Shown in pieces: positions 1 to 8,279 of a stretch of 64,000 nucleotides of DNA. Position numbers and translations under genes: made by a program. The number at the start of each line of letters is the position of its first letter. Within the stretch, counting starts at the first letter, position 1. The stretch is from Halobacteriovorax sp. HLS. GTDB taxonomy: Bacteria; Bdellovibrionota; Bacteriovoracia; Bacteriovoracales; Bacteriovoracaceae. Under the pieces are notes generated by a model. The model saw nothing but the letters and a program-made list of their open reading frames with translations. It ran no database searches and was not told the origin of the DNA. The DNA is taken from the NCBI RefSeq assembly GCF_004006665.1, contig NZ_QOCL01000012.1, positions 1 to 64,000 on the forward strand, written 5' to 3'.

Positions 1-2
1 AG

Positions 3-254
3 GGAAAAAATAGGGCCTCGAGAAGCCTTAGAAAACTCACTGATGTCTTAGCTGTCTCAAAGATTAAGGAGCTACAAAGCCTACGAAGAACGCTCATGAC
101 ATGGCGTGAGGAGATCTTAAATTATTTTGAGAATCGTATTACAAATGCGAGAACTGAAGGATATAACAATGTCTGTAAACAGCTCCAGAAGAGGGCTTAC
201 GGATATAGAAACTTTAATAACTATAGATTGAAAGTATTGAATGTCTGTTGTTAA
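3..254 (+). CDS. ISL3-family transposase, C-terminal part
   Basis: The open frame runs in from the left edge and ends at TAA 252-254, giving 83 residues. It contains the block FENRITNARTEGYNN followed by KRAYGYRNFNNYRLKVLN, which matches the end of ISL3-type DDE transposases, where the Glu of the TEGxNN motif is the last catalytic acid. The rest of the gene lies outside the window, so I cannot tell whether the copy is intact. No gene follows before the tRNA. A possible right terminal inverted repeat ends near 457 (GAGCCC), but its left partner is not visible. Confidence 0.75.
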   Translation, partial: GKNRASRSLRKLTDVLAVSKIKELQSLRRTLMTWREEILNYFENRITNARTEGYNNVCKQLQKRAYGYRNFNNYRLKVLNVCC

Positions 255-480
255 GGGCTTGAGTGCAGAGCGTTCCACCATTAAGGGAGTAGAACCTAAT
301 TTAAGCTATGATTTAGCAGAGGCCTTTCATTTAGATTTCACTTTTGAAAAATTAATTCCCATTAAACCGGTTTATCTTCATTGAGGCTAAAGGATCTATT
401 TATAAAATCATATAAAGATTTGATATTAACTACTGTAGGGAATGTTGTTCTGAGCCCGTAAATAATCAAATTTTAGATAA

Positions 481-514
481 AAAAAAGCCGCTCTATAAAT
501 AAAGCGGCTTTTTT
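481..514 (-). terminator. Intrinsic terminator downstream of tRNA-Leu
   Basis: The stem GCCGCT (487-492) / AGCGGC (503-508) is flanked by six A on the left and six T on the right, so it can act on both strands. On the minus strand it follows the 3' end of tRNA-Leu by a few bases and ends in a U tract. Its most likely job is ending the tRNA transcript. Confidence 0.8.
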
Positions 515-515
515 A

Positions 516-601
516 TGGTGCCCCGGGGGGGACTTGAACCCCCACGGCCGTGAAGCCCCGGGATTTTAAATCCCGTATGTCTACCATTTCATCACCAGGG
601 C
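516..601 (-). tRNA. tRNA-Leu (anticodon UAA)
   Basis: Read on the minus strand the gene begins GCCCTGG and ends CCGGGGC-ACCA, so the acceptor stem pairs and the CCA end is encoded. The anticodon arm is CGGGA-TTTAAAA-TCCCG with anticodon TAA. A long variable arm and a T arm with GGTTCAAGTCC are present, as expected for a class II leucine tRNA. It reads UUA codons, which should be common in this AT-rich genome. A terminator lies directly downstream and an ISL3 transposase end lies nearby. Confidence 0.95.
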
Positions 602-737
602 AAAATTTGGTTTAGTCAGATTACCAGAGTATTTCAAAATGTCTAGACCTCAAAACAAAAAAATCTCTTATCATTGATTGGCTTGCCTACTGTGCTAAAA
701 TTTAAGACAATATATTCTTTACGAGGAATAAAATAAA

Positions 738-2249
738 ATGAAGTATCATTTGCTTATATTATTGGTTCTATTATTTAGTGGTTGCGCCAAGAAAACAAAA
801 GTGACCCCTCCTGTTGAAGCTAAGGCCTCATGGCTTAAGACTAATACGCTATACAATCATAAGAGTGTCCATGGTGATTATCTAATTCACCCTTTCTTTG
901 ACCTCGTTCCTTTTGCTTCAAAGGAAGACAACTCTATAAATTTTGTCATGACGATGCCGGTCGGATCTAATAATAAATACGCCATTGATCTGCGCTCAGG
1001 AATGCTCTATCGCAAGCATCACAACTGTAGTCAAACAGATGTGTGGAAGAAGTATGGGGGAGACTTGTCTCGTCCTCCATTTACAGAGGGATTTGTTCCA
1101 AGATTGCTCGATCAGTTAGGCGCTCCGCAGAAAATTATTGTCTTTGGAAAGCGTAGATATTTTAATGAATTTCAACTTACACCGACTCGTTCTCAAAGGG
1201 TTAGAGTTGTTGGTGCTGTTTTGCAGCAGTACTGCGAAGATTTCCCATGTCGAGGTCGAAATAAGTGGCTCTCTAAGCTTGTTCTCATTGCAGTTAATCA
1301 AAATGATCCAAGCTATAAGAAAATTACTCATATCAATCAACTTCGAAAAACTCTCGATTGGAATTATATAAAGGCCTATATTGAAAATAGTGATGGAAGG
1401 CAAATCTCAAAGAGCGATGAGGTTCCAAGCTATAGAGTGATAGGTAATATTGGTCCTAAAGAGGCCTTGGTTAATGGACTTTCAAGAGGTCATCTCTTTC
1501 AATATGAACAATTAAGTGGCCTTAGAAAGAACTGTCATAAGCTCTATGACTTTTTGTGGAAGAGCTCTGAGCTCATTAGAAGTTCTAAATTAGATGTAAA
1601 AAAGAACTCAAAAATTTATAGCGAGTCTGTTTACGATAAAAAAGATACATTTACTGGAAATGTTATTAGTGCTGAGATCAATAAGTCATCTAAAGATAAT
1701 GGACTCAGTGACGCAGAGAACTTCAAAGACTTTGCTATTTACTTTAAATCATTTCATGCCAATTACAAAAGTCGCTACTTAACTTGTCAAAAGTTTGTTC
1801 GAGACACTAGTATTAATGCTAACCCGAGAAGAATGTGGTTTTTTTCATATCTTAGTTCATTTCTCTATGCCGAAGATCTAGGACATGTTTATTCTTGCTC
1901 TAGACAGGCATGGATCGAAAACCCTATCCAAGTTTCAGGTAAGCGTATGTTCTCTGCTGAGAATCACCTGCGTAACTGTACCGCTCGTGAGCTAGATCGG
2001 GCCTTCGACATGAGCGTTACTCTATTTGCGGGTCTTTCTAGGTCTTCTAGGGCCCACTACCGCTATATTGAATATGATGAAGGTAATGGTGCGAGTCATC
2101 AGAAGCTTTATTCATGGGTCTTTAATAATGGAAGTGAGTACTCTTGTGATAAAGAGCGCGTAAAGAATCTCTCAATTTTTCCACGAGATATTAATTGGGA
2201 GAGTTTTGGCGCAACAGGTAAGAGAAAGAGAACTGATATTATTGAATAG
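738..2249 (+). CDS. Lipoprotein of unknown function
   Basis: 503 residues. The N-terminus MKYHLLILLVLLFSGCAKK is a lipoprotein signal with a lipobox ending at Cys16, so the protein is probably anchored in a membrane and exposed to the periplasm or surface. GAGGA lies 11 bases before the ATG. I recognise no domain. The mature part is rich in Arg/Lys, Tyr and Phe and has about ten scattered Cys residues that could form disulfides after export. It stands alone: the tRNA upstream points the other way and the Nuo-like operon starts 63 bases downstream, so co-transcription with that operon is possible but unproven. Confidence 0.75.
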   Translation: MKYHLLILLVLLFSGCAKKTKVTPPVEAKASWLKTNTLYNHKSVHGDYLIHPFFDLVPFASKEDNSINFVMTMPVGSNNKYAIDLRSGMLYRKHHNCSQTDVWKKYGGDLSRPPFTEGFVPRLLDQLGAPQKIIVFGKRRYFNEFQLTPTRSQRVRVVGAVLQQYCEDFPCRGRNKWLSKLVLIAVNQNDPSYKKITHINQLRKTLDWNYIKAYIENSDGRQISKSDEVPSYRVIGNIGPKEALVNGLSRGHLFQYEQLSGLRKNCHKLYDFLWKSSELIRSSKLDVKKNSKIYSESVYDKKDTFTGNVISAEINKSSKDNGLSDAENFKDFAIYFKSFHANYKSRYLTCQKFVRDTSINANPRRMWFFSYLSSFLYAEDLGHVYSCSRQAWIENPIQVSGKRMFSAENHLRNCTARELDRAFDMSVTLFAGLSRSSRAHYRYIEYDEGNGASHQKLYSWVFNNGSEYSCDKERVKNLSIFPRDINWESFGATGKRKRTDIIE

Positions 2250-2312
2250 ATCAGTTTACAACCTCAAAGTAACTTCCTAAAATAAAAGAAACTTTTTATG
2301 AGGAGCTCTCTA

Positions 2313-2825
2313 ATGAGAGACAATATTCCCACCTTTTTTGATACACAGCAAGGTAATGGGATTGAGAAATTATCTCTTACAACAAATGCTGCAAGCTTTC
2401 TTGAGAAGTTTAATAATTGGATAAATGTTAACTCTTCAATTCCATTTATATTTGATACTGCGTGTTGTAGCGTTGAGTACTCTTGGAGATATAAGTTTAA
2501 TTACTTCGAAGAAGATTTTGAGCCGGAGCAATTACCGGCCCAACAAAGTGATCTTCTCTTTATCGGAGGAACGATCAATAGAAAACTCTTACCTTTTCTA
2601 TTAGAAACATATGAGAAAATGCCTAAGAAGAAGTGGGTTGTTGCTATTGGAGCGTGTCCTTTATCTGGTGGACCATTTGACTCTTATAATATCGTCACTG
2701 ATATCTCTAAATATATCCCAGTAGATATTGCTATTGCTGGTTGTCCTCCAAGACCTGCAGATATAGAGGCCGCAATGACTCTTTTAAAAGAGAGAATTGC
2801 TGCTGGAGTAATGGCCAGTGAATAA
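2313..2825 (+). CDS. NuoB-like 4Fe-4S subunit (NADH-quinone oxidoreductase subunit B family)
   Basis: 170 residues from this start. In complex I, NuoB holds cluster N2, which passes electrons to quinone. The four ligand positions are present: the CC pair in DTACCSVE, the Cys of GACPLSGG and the Cys of GCPPRP. I chose ATG 2313 because AGGAG sits 7 bases before it; an in-frame ATG at 2298 lies upstream of that Shine-Dalgarno site and has none of its own. The 3' end overlaps the NuoCD-like gene by 8 bases. Family membership is clear. The physiological partner is not, because no complex I membrane subunit is encoded nearby. Confidence 0.88.
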   Translation: MRDNIPTFFDTQQGNGIEKLSLTTNAASFLEKFNNWINVNSSIPFIFDTACCSVEYSWRYKFNYFEEDFEPEQLPAQQSDLLFIGGTINRKLLPFLLETYEKMPKKKWVVAIGACPLSGGPFDSYNIVTDISKYIPVDIAIAGCPPRPADIEAAMTLLKERIAAGVMASE

Positions 2826-4461
2826 ATCTAATAATTTGAGAGACTTTTTTCAAGAAGATATTTCTTTTATTGATGATCATCAAGCGGTTCTAAATGTTAG
2901 TATTTTAGATCGTCTGTACCCATCTCTAGAGAAGTTGAGAGTTGATTTTGGCTATATTCTTTTAGTCGATATTTTTGGACAAGACTTAAGTGCTCTTAGT
3001 ACTCAGGCCAGCTCTGATAAACCATTTCAAGTAACTTATGTTCTACTCAATATGGAATATCATCATAGAATACGAGTTAATGTTTTTGTTGATCTCGATT
3101 CTGGAGATGTTCTTCCTTCTGTTACGGGACTGTGGCCTTGTGCTAAGTGGTGTGAAGTTGAAGCGTCGGAAATGTTTGGTATCGCTTTTGGAGACAGTTC
3201 AAAACTGAGACTACTTACGAAAAATGACCTCCAGGGATATCCTCTTCGTAAGTCTTTTAAGTTCTCTGATGAGCAGTGTGGGCGCTCTAGTTTAGAAAAA
3301 AACTCGCAAGAGTTATTTTCTACAGATCATATAAAAGAGAAATATAAGAAGAACTTTATCGACGAATTTTCAATCGGACCTATTCATCCTGCTATGAAAG
3401 GGGCGATGATGCTTCACCTTCAGGTAGAGGGTGATGATATTATTCAATCTAAGCTCGAAGTTGGTTTTCTACATCGAGCAATAGAGAAGTCTGTTGAGTC
3501 AAAACGATACTCACAAATTATTGGACTGACTGATAGATTGAATTACTTCTCAAGTGCATCGAATAATGTTGGTTGGACTAAGGCCGTTGAGGAGTTAGTT
3601 GGACTTGAAATTTCAGATAGAGCAAAGGCCATGCGAATGGTTGTTTGTGAGTTAGCTCGTATTACAGATCACGCCCAATGTATTGGTTCGATGGCCCAAG
3701 GTGCAAAAATCCTTGAGTCCTTTGAAATAACTCTTAAAATTAGAAAGATTATCTTCTCTCTATTTGAGCAATTGTGTGGCGCTCGTGTAACTCATGGGAT
3801 TACTCGAATTGGTGGAATGGCATATGAGTTACCAAACGGATGGTCCAATGATTGTCTGCTAGATCTTAAGCAAGTTTCCAAATATGTTGATGAAATCGAA
3901 TCTTATTTAACTAAGAATACTTTGTGGATGGATAAATTAGCAACGGCTTCTCTTAAGGCCTATGATGCAATCTCATGGGGGATTACTGGTCCAAACCTAA
4001 GAGCTTGTGGTGTAAATTACGATATTAGAAAAGTTTCTCCATACTACTTCTATGAAGATGTAGACTTTAAAATACCTTTAGGAATTAATGGAGATAGTTA
4101 CGATCGTTACTTAGTAAGGTTAGAAGAAATTCGACAATCAGTTAAAATCATTACTCAAGTCTTAGATAGCTTACCTCCAGGCAAAATGCTAAGTGATGAT
4201 CTTGTTACTGAGTTAGACTTATCTTTATTAGGCTTTAAGTCAGATGCGGGGGAAATCTATTCAATGACAGAGGCTCCAAATGGAGAGCTAGGATTCTATA
4301 TTCGATCTGACTCACAAGTGTGCCCGTACCGCGTGAAAATTAGACCACCATCTTTCTTTAGTGCTCAGGCCTTTCCTTCTTTACTAGAAGGGGTCAGAGT
4401 AGCAGATGCTATGGTTTCTCTCAGTTCAATGAATATTGTGGCAGGAGAGCTAGATAGATGA
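2818..4461 (+). CDS. NuoCD-like fused subunit (complex I 30- and 49-kDa type)
   Basis: 547 residues starting at GTG. Residues 1-150 are the NuoC part, with EASEMFGI at about 116-122 and GYPLRKSF at about 140-147. Residues 185-547 are the NuoD part, with GPIHPAMKG at 187-195, FLHRAIEKS at 217-225, TDRLNYFS and a terminal GELDR. Like NuoD, and unlike hydrogenase large subunits, it lacks both CxxC nickel motifs. Complex I normally has a His where this protein has Lys194 (GPxHPxxHG), and that His helps bind quinone, so the substrate may differ. Tyr231, in the position of the quinone-site Tyr, is kept. The gene overlaps both neighbours (8 bases upstream, ATGA downstream), so the three subunits are translationally coupled. 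Confidence 0.88.
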   Translation: MNKSNNLRDFFQEDISFIDDHQAVLNVSILDRLYPSLEKLRVDFGYILLVDIFGQDLSALSTQASSDKPFQVTYVLLNMEYHHRIRVNVFVDLDSGDVLPSVTGLWPCAKWCEVEASEMFGIAFGDSSKLRLLTKNDLQGYPLRKSFKFSDEQCGRSSLEKNSQELFSTDHIKEKYKKNFIDEFSIGPIHPAMKGAMMLHLQVEGDDIIQSKLEVGFLHRAIEKSVESKRYSQIIGLTDRLNYFSSASNNVGWTKAVEELVGLEISDRAKAMRMVVCELARITDHAQCIGSMAQGAKILESFEITLKIRKIIFSLFEQLCGARVTHGITRIGGMAYELPNGWSNDCLLDLKQVSKYVDEIESYLTKNTLWMDKLATASLKAYDAISWGITGPNLRACGVNYDIRKVSPYYFYEDVDFKIPLGINGDSYDRYLVRLEEIRQSVKIITQVLDSLPPGKMLSDDLVTELDLSLLGFKSDAGEIYSMTEAPNGELGFYIRSDSQVCPYRVKIRPPSFFSAQAFPSLLEGVRVADAMVSLSSMNIVAGELDR

Positions 4462-4853
4462 TTTTAGAAAAAGAATTATATAATTCAATAAGTGAAACCA
4501 AGTCTTTTTTTAAGTCCCTCTACACCTTCTTAATTTCAAGTTCGAGTAGTATTTTTAATAAGCCTAAGAAGACCCAGAGTGCGAAATTTCGTGGACTACC
4601 AACATTAAGCAGTGCAAAGGATTGTACTGGCTGTAGTGATTGTGTCGAAATTTGCCCAACAAACTGTCTCACCATTGAGCTTAACAATGACCGTCTTGTT
4701 AAAATGAACCTAAATGTTTTGGCCTGTACATTTTGCGGACTATGCGCGGAAGTATGTGCAGATGATCTTATTAGTCTAAGTGGAACACGTCCTCTGTCAT
4801 CGCACTTTGAGAGCAGATGGACTATTGACTTAGTTTCTGAAAATGAACAATAG
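4458..4853 (+). CDS. NuoI-like 2[4Fe-4S] ferredoxin-type subunit
   Basis: 131 residues with two classic clusters: C56xxC59xxC62xxxC66P and C90xxC93xxC96xxxC100. The second lacks the usual Pro after its last Cys. In complex I such a subunit wires electrons to NuoB. Its start overlaps the NuoCD-like stop as ATGA, so it belongs to the same operon. Residues 10-50 are an N-terminal leader rich in Ser, Lys and Phe (LYTFLISSSS), not a clear membrane segment. A stand-alone polyferredoxin role cannot be excluded. Confidence 0.85.
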   Translation: MILEKELYNSISETKSFFKSLYTFLISSSSSIFNKPKKTQSAKFRGLPTLSSAKDCTGCSDCVEICPTNCLTIELNNDRLVKMNLNVLACTFCGLCAEVCADDLISLSGTRPLSSHFESRWTIDLVSENEQ

Positions 4854-5559
4854 GGTAGAGCTATCAATCGTTATTTCTACGTTCAATGAACTTTCTCTAG
4901 GTTATCTAGAAAACTCTCTCAGCACTCTATCGAAAATAAGTAATCTCGAAATCATTTGTGTCGATGGAAAAAGTACTGATGGAACTTTAGATCTTTTGAA
5001 TAAATATAAAGTTAAATTAATTGAAACACGTAGCCACTCTAGAGCACATCGACTTAACCTTGGAATTCAAGCGTGTAGTTGTGATTTAATCCTCTTATAT
5101 CATCCTAGAAGTTTTGTTGATCCTGCAGGAATAAAATATCTTATGAAGCATTCGCAAGACCTTCTTTGGGGAGGCTTTACTCACCAATTTGATAAGAAGC
5201 ACTGGCTCTTAAAGTTTACTTCTTGGTATTCGAATGAAGTGAGGGCACGTTTGCGTGAGATCTTCTATCTCGACCATTGTATCTACTTTAAAAGGTCGCT
5301 GTTACCGGAAGATCAGCAAGTTGTTAATGAAGTCGTTATTTTTGAAGATACTTTATTTTCTCAGAAGTTGAGTCGTTTAGCTCCTGCAAAATTATTAGAG
5401 TTTTCCTCAATAACTTCTGCTATTAGATTCAATAAGAATGGAGTATTTAGGCAAGCTCTTTTGAACCAGGTTTTAAAAGTGTGCTTCTTATTAGGTTTAT
5501 CTGATGAGCAAATGAATAAGGTCTATGAAAAAGGGTTGGCCTTAAACTCTAAGTATTAA
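4843..5559 (+). CDS. Family 2 glycosyltransferase
   Basis: 238 residues. The N-terminus has the GT-A pattern: VISTFNE near residue 10, then CVDGKSTDGT near residue 40, the nucleotide-sugar binding region. These small GT2 enzymes transfer a sugar from an NDP- or polyprenyl-sugar to glycans or lipids on the cytoplasmic face. The start overlaps the ferredoxin-like gene by 11 bases, so it is probably co-transcribed although no functional link is obvious. No transmembrane segment is apparent. The acceptor and donor cannot be read from the sequence. It converges with aat. Confidence 0.8.
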   Translation: MNNRVELSIVISTFNELSLGYLENSLSTLSKISNLEIICVDGKSTDGTLDLLNKYKVKLIETRSHSRAHRLNLGIQACSCDLILLYHPRSFVDPAGIKYLMKHSQDLLWGGFTHQFDKKHWLLKFTSWYSNEVRARLREIFYLDHCIYFKRSLLPEDQQVVNEVVIFEDTLFSQKLSRLAPAKLLEFSSITSAIRFNKNGVFRQALLNQVLKVCFLLGLSDEQMNKVYEKGLALNSKY

Positions 5560-6229
5560 AAATCTTAGATGGCCTTCTCGAATGAATATCTGCTTGCTTA
5601 ATCATTTTTAAAAAATCACTACGTCTCACTTCGCTTCCTCCAAGGTCTTTAATAATAGGAGTTACCATTTGAGTATCAAGCCACTCAATTCCATTTTCAT
5701 GAAGTTTATTCATTAGGCTGTAGAGTGCAAACTTTGAAGCGTTATCCTGAGTGTAGAACATGGATTCACCAGAAAAGAAATTTCCAATACATACCCCATA
5801 AAGTCCACCAACAAGTGTTTTCTGATTATCAATCATATCGTAGGTCTCAACACTATAGGCCAGACCACAGCTATTAAAGTCGATATAACTTTGAATGATT
5901 TCATCTGTTATCCAAGTATCATCTTGGTCTTTACGTTTTGCTGTGGCACAGTTTTGTATAACCTGAGAAAAATTTTGATTATATTCGACCCAGTAGCTAG
6001 TGTTCTTGATAAATTTTTTGAAACTTTTAGAACAATGAAAGTCTGAATATTTCAAGACTCCTCGCGGATTTGGTGAAAACCATGCCAGCGGATACTCATC
6101 TGAAATTGGCCAAGGAAAGATACCATTTTCATAGGCCAGAAGAAGGGAATCAATTTCAAGATCTCCTCCAATAGCGAGAAGTCCACTTTCATCGGCCGAC
6201 TCAACTGGTGGAAACTTTAAGATACTCAT
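5549..6229 (-). CDS. aat: Leucyl/phenylalanyl-tRNA--protein transferase
   Basis: 226 residues, the normal length. Aat adds Leu or Phe from aminoacyl-tRNA to proteins with N-terminal Arg or Lys, marking them for ClpS/ClpAP degradation. Family motifs are visible: GLLAIGGDLEIDSLLLAYENGIFPW, WFSPNPRG, GGLYG-IGNFFSGESMF and LDTQMVTP, each in the expected order. The ATG overlaps the stop of the ureohydrolase gene by four bases, making it the last gene of a four-gene minus-strand operon. Confidence 0.95.
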   Translation of the reverse strand: MSILKFPPVESADESGLLAIGGDLEIDSLLLAYENGIFPWPISDEYPLAWFSPNPRGVLKYSDFHCSKSFKKFIKNTSYWVEYNQNFSQVIQNCATAKRKDQDDTWITDEIIQSYIDFNSCGLAYSVETYDMIDNQKTLVGGLYGVCIGNFFSGESMFYTQDNASKFALYSLMNKLHENGIEWLDTQMVTPIIKDLGGSEVRRSDFLKMIKQADIHSRRPSKIFNT

Positions 6230-7323
6230 CTGCTCATGAACTCAATTAGTTTTGAAGAAATGGCCGCCCCATATGTTAAAGTCGTATATGGCTCGGCATG
6301 CTCCACATGATCAGCGCACACTAGTGGCGCAATCTCAACCATATCTGCACCAGTAATTGGAAAAGATTCGGCCAGAGTCGATATTATAGTAACAGCTTGA
6401 TCAGGTGACATTCCACCCGGCTCCGGTGTTCCGGTGGCACTCGCATATATTTCATCTAGGGCATCAATATCAAAACTTACATATAGCTCATCAATTGACT
6501 CTTTTTTTAAATACTCGACAGTTTCAAGAGCTATTTGTTGAGCGCCTGTTTTAGAAATTTCATCAGACCAGAATTGTTGCACACCAAAGGTTGATTCCCA
6601 GTGACCACGATCTTTACCACTAGAGCGTATTCCATATTGCATGAGGTACTGCGGCTTTTGTAGATACTCTAAAATATGAGTACACCAACTACCAAAACAA
6701 ATATCTATACCCAATCTCTTCGTGAGTAAATCTGTGTGAGCATCAAAGTGAATAATTGCTACTTTCTTTCCTTGCTTGGCCTTTGCTTTTAGATAACTCT
6801 TTACTAGGGGATAGCTTACAGAGTGGTCTCCACCGATACTGAAAAGTTTCTTATTTGGAAAATTCTCATGTAACTCATCACAGAACAACTCCGTTAAACT
6901 AAGAGGGCTAACTGGTAGTTCTAAATTTTCGTTTGCGTATAAGGCGGATCTGCAACTATCGATTGTTTCATCATTTAAATACTTATCATGAAGCAAGTGA
7001 GGAATGACTCTAATATCTCCAAGGTCACTATATATTAAGTCCTCATGTTCTTGAAGTAATGTATTTCTTAAAAAAAGTGGACCCCAGTTTGCACCTCTTT
7101 GGATTCCACCTCCGGTATCACTACAAACACCTAGTAGGCAAACTTGATCATTATTTAAAGTTTCCTCTAACGAGTCTTGCCAAGATTTTTCAATATCTGT
7201 TGAATCTTTATAGAGTGTTTTATGGAGTACTTCTTTTCTCTCTTTTGCTGTATTAACCGTAAATACTCCATTACCAGGAGGACATAACACATTCTTTGAA
7301 AGATTTAAAAAATCATTATTCAT
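6226..7323 (-). CDS. Arginase/agmatinase-type ureohydrolase
   Basis: 365 residues. The binuclear manganese site is complete: GGDHS with His167, DAHTD with Asp194, His196 and Asp198, and SFDIDALD with Asp285 and Asp287, followed by GTGTPEPGG. The family hydrolyses a guanidino or formimino group (arginine, agmatine, guanidinobutyrate or formiminoglutamate). The usual Pro after the last metal Asp region (DxxDP) is Glu here. An N-terminal extension of about 60 residues precedes the ureohydrolase fold. The substrate cannot be fixed from sequence alone. It sits between a 2-hydroxyacid dehydrogenase and aat. Confidence 0.88.
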   Translation of the reverse strand: MNNDFLNLSKNVLCPPGNGVFTVNTAKERKEVLHKTLYKDSTDIEKSWQDSLEETLNNDQVCLLGVCSDTGGGIQRGANWGPLFLRNTLLQEHEDLIYSDLGDIRVIPHLLHDKYLNDETIDSCRSALYANENLELPVSPLSLTELFCDELHENFPNKKLFSIGGDHSVSYPLVKSYLKAKAKQGKKVAIIHFDAHTDLLTKRLGIDICFGSWCTHILEYLQKPQYLMQYGIRSSGKDRGHWESTFGVQQFWSDEISKTGAQQIALETVEYLKKESIDELYVSFDIDALDEIYASATGTPEPGGMSPDQAVTIISTLAESFPITGADMVEIAPLVCADHVEHAEPYTTLTYGAAISSKLIEFMSR

Positions 7324-7331
7324 AAATTTCC

Positions 7332-8279
7332 TTATATGAGGTAATTTTCAGTAAGTTTATTTTGTAGTAACGAGTCTTGATACTTCGTCGTAAATTTTTC
7401 AATAGTGTCGCACTTATGAATGAAGTCATTAACTATTGCCCACTCAAAATTAAGTATCGATGTATTTAAAGTATTGTGAACTCCAGCAATATGAGAAGTC
7501 AGAGTAATATTTTGAACTCCAATAAATTGCTTATTATCAAAAGGTTCTTCTTCAAAGACATCTAAATAAGCATGAGATCTTTTATTCATTAGAAGACTAT
7601 CAATCAAATCACTTTGAACAACGCACTTTCCTCTCGCCGCATTTATGAAAAGAAAGTAGGGCGCAAGCTTTGAGAGAAAGTCCTTATTTATCATTCCTTC
7701 ACTTGTAGGGTTAAGGCTACATGCCATAATGACAACTTCAACACCTGTTGGGTCTAGATTATCAAGACCTTTGAAAGGATCGTGAATAATTGGACTACAG
7801 CCAATAGTTTTTAAAAGTAGCTCAACTCTCTTTCCAATATGACCATTTCCAATGATGAGTATTTTTCTATCACTTAAAAGGTTACGAGACCACTTTCTAG
7901 AAACATCCCAAGAGGTACTGTGGTGAATAGGACTTGTATGATTAAAGAGGGCCGACATAATATAAGAGACGACAGCATTCATTCGAATTTTATTACCAAT
8001 AATAATTGGAAACTTTGCATTCTTTACAAAGTCTAGAGGATAGTTATCGTAGCCTGAATTAGGATGAATCATTAAGTCTATGTCGTCGCGCCCTTGGAGT
8101 TGCGAGATATCTGTGTTGCTTGTTGTTATGATGATCTTTCTTAGGTCTTCTTGTGGTTGTCCTCCGTAGAGGACTTCCGGTATTATTTCAAGATGTTTTC
8201 TTTCAAGTTCAGCAAATTGATGACCTTGATAAGAGGAGATATTTTGTCTAATTACCTGATACTTTTTTTCTATACCCAT
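7332..8279 (-). CDS. D-isomer-specific 2-hydroxyacid dehydrogenase family protein
   Basis: 315 residues from this ATG. The NAD-binding half has IIGNGHIGKRVE (a GxGxxG Rossmann turn) with D of HDPF downstream. Catalytic residues are in order: Arg in INAARG, Glu in FEEEPF and His in TSHIAGVH. Such enzymes reduce 2-keto acids to D-2-hydroxyacids with NAD(P)H. The substrate is unknown. A TTG start at 8327 would add 16 residues but extend the overlap with the upstream gene to 80 bases; neither start has a strong Shine-Dalgarno site. It is nine bases upstream of the ureohydrolase gene. Confidence 0.82.
   Translation of the reverse strand: MGIEKKYQVIRQNISSYQGHQFAELERKHLEIIPEVLYGGQPQEDLRKIIITTSNTDISQLQGRDDIDLMIHPNSGYDNYPLDFVKNAKFPIIIGNKIRMNAVVSYIMSALFNHTSPIHHSTSWDVSRKWSRNLLSDRKILIIGNGHIGKRVELLLKTIGCSPIIHDPFKGLDNLDPTGVEVVIMACSLNPTSEGMINKDFLSKLAPYFLFINAARGKCVVQSDLIDSLLMNKRSHAYLDVFEEEPFDNKQFIGVQNITLTSHIAGVHNTLNTSILNFEWAIVNDFIHKCDTIEKFTTKYQDSLLQNKLTENYLI

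Noticed and set aside
241-384. Plus-strand 47-codon frame overlapping the transposase end
   Set aside because: It has no ribosome site and lies inside the presumed insertion element; composition is protein-like (AEAFHLDFTFEKL), but I cannot tie it to a family.
1116-1403. Minus-strand 95-residue frame inside the lipoprotein gene
   Set aside because: Shadow of a well-supported gene; no ribosome site.
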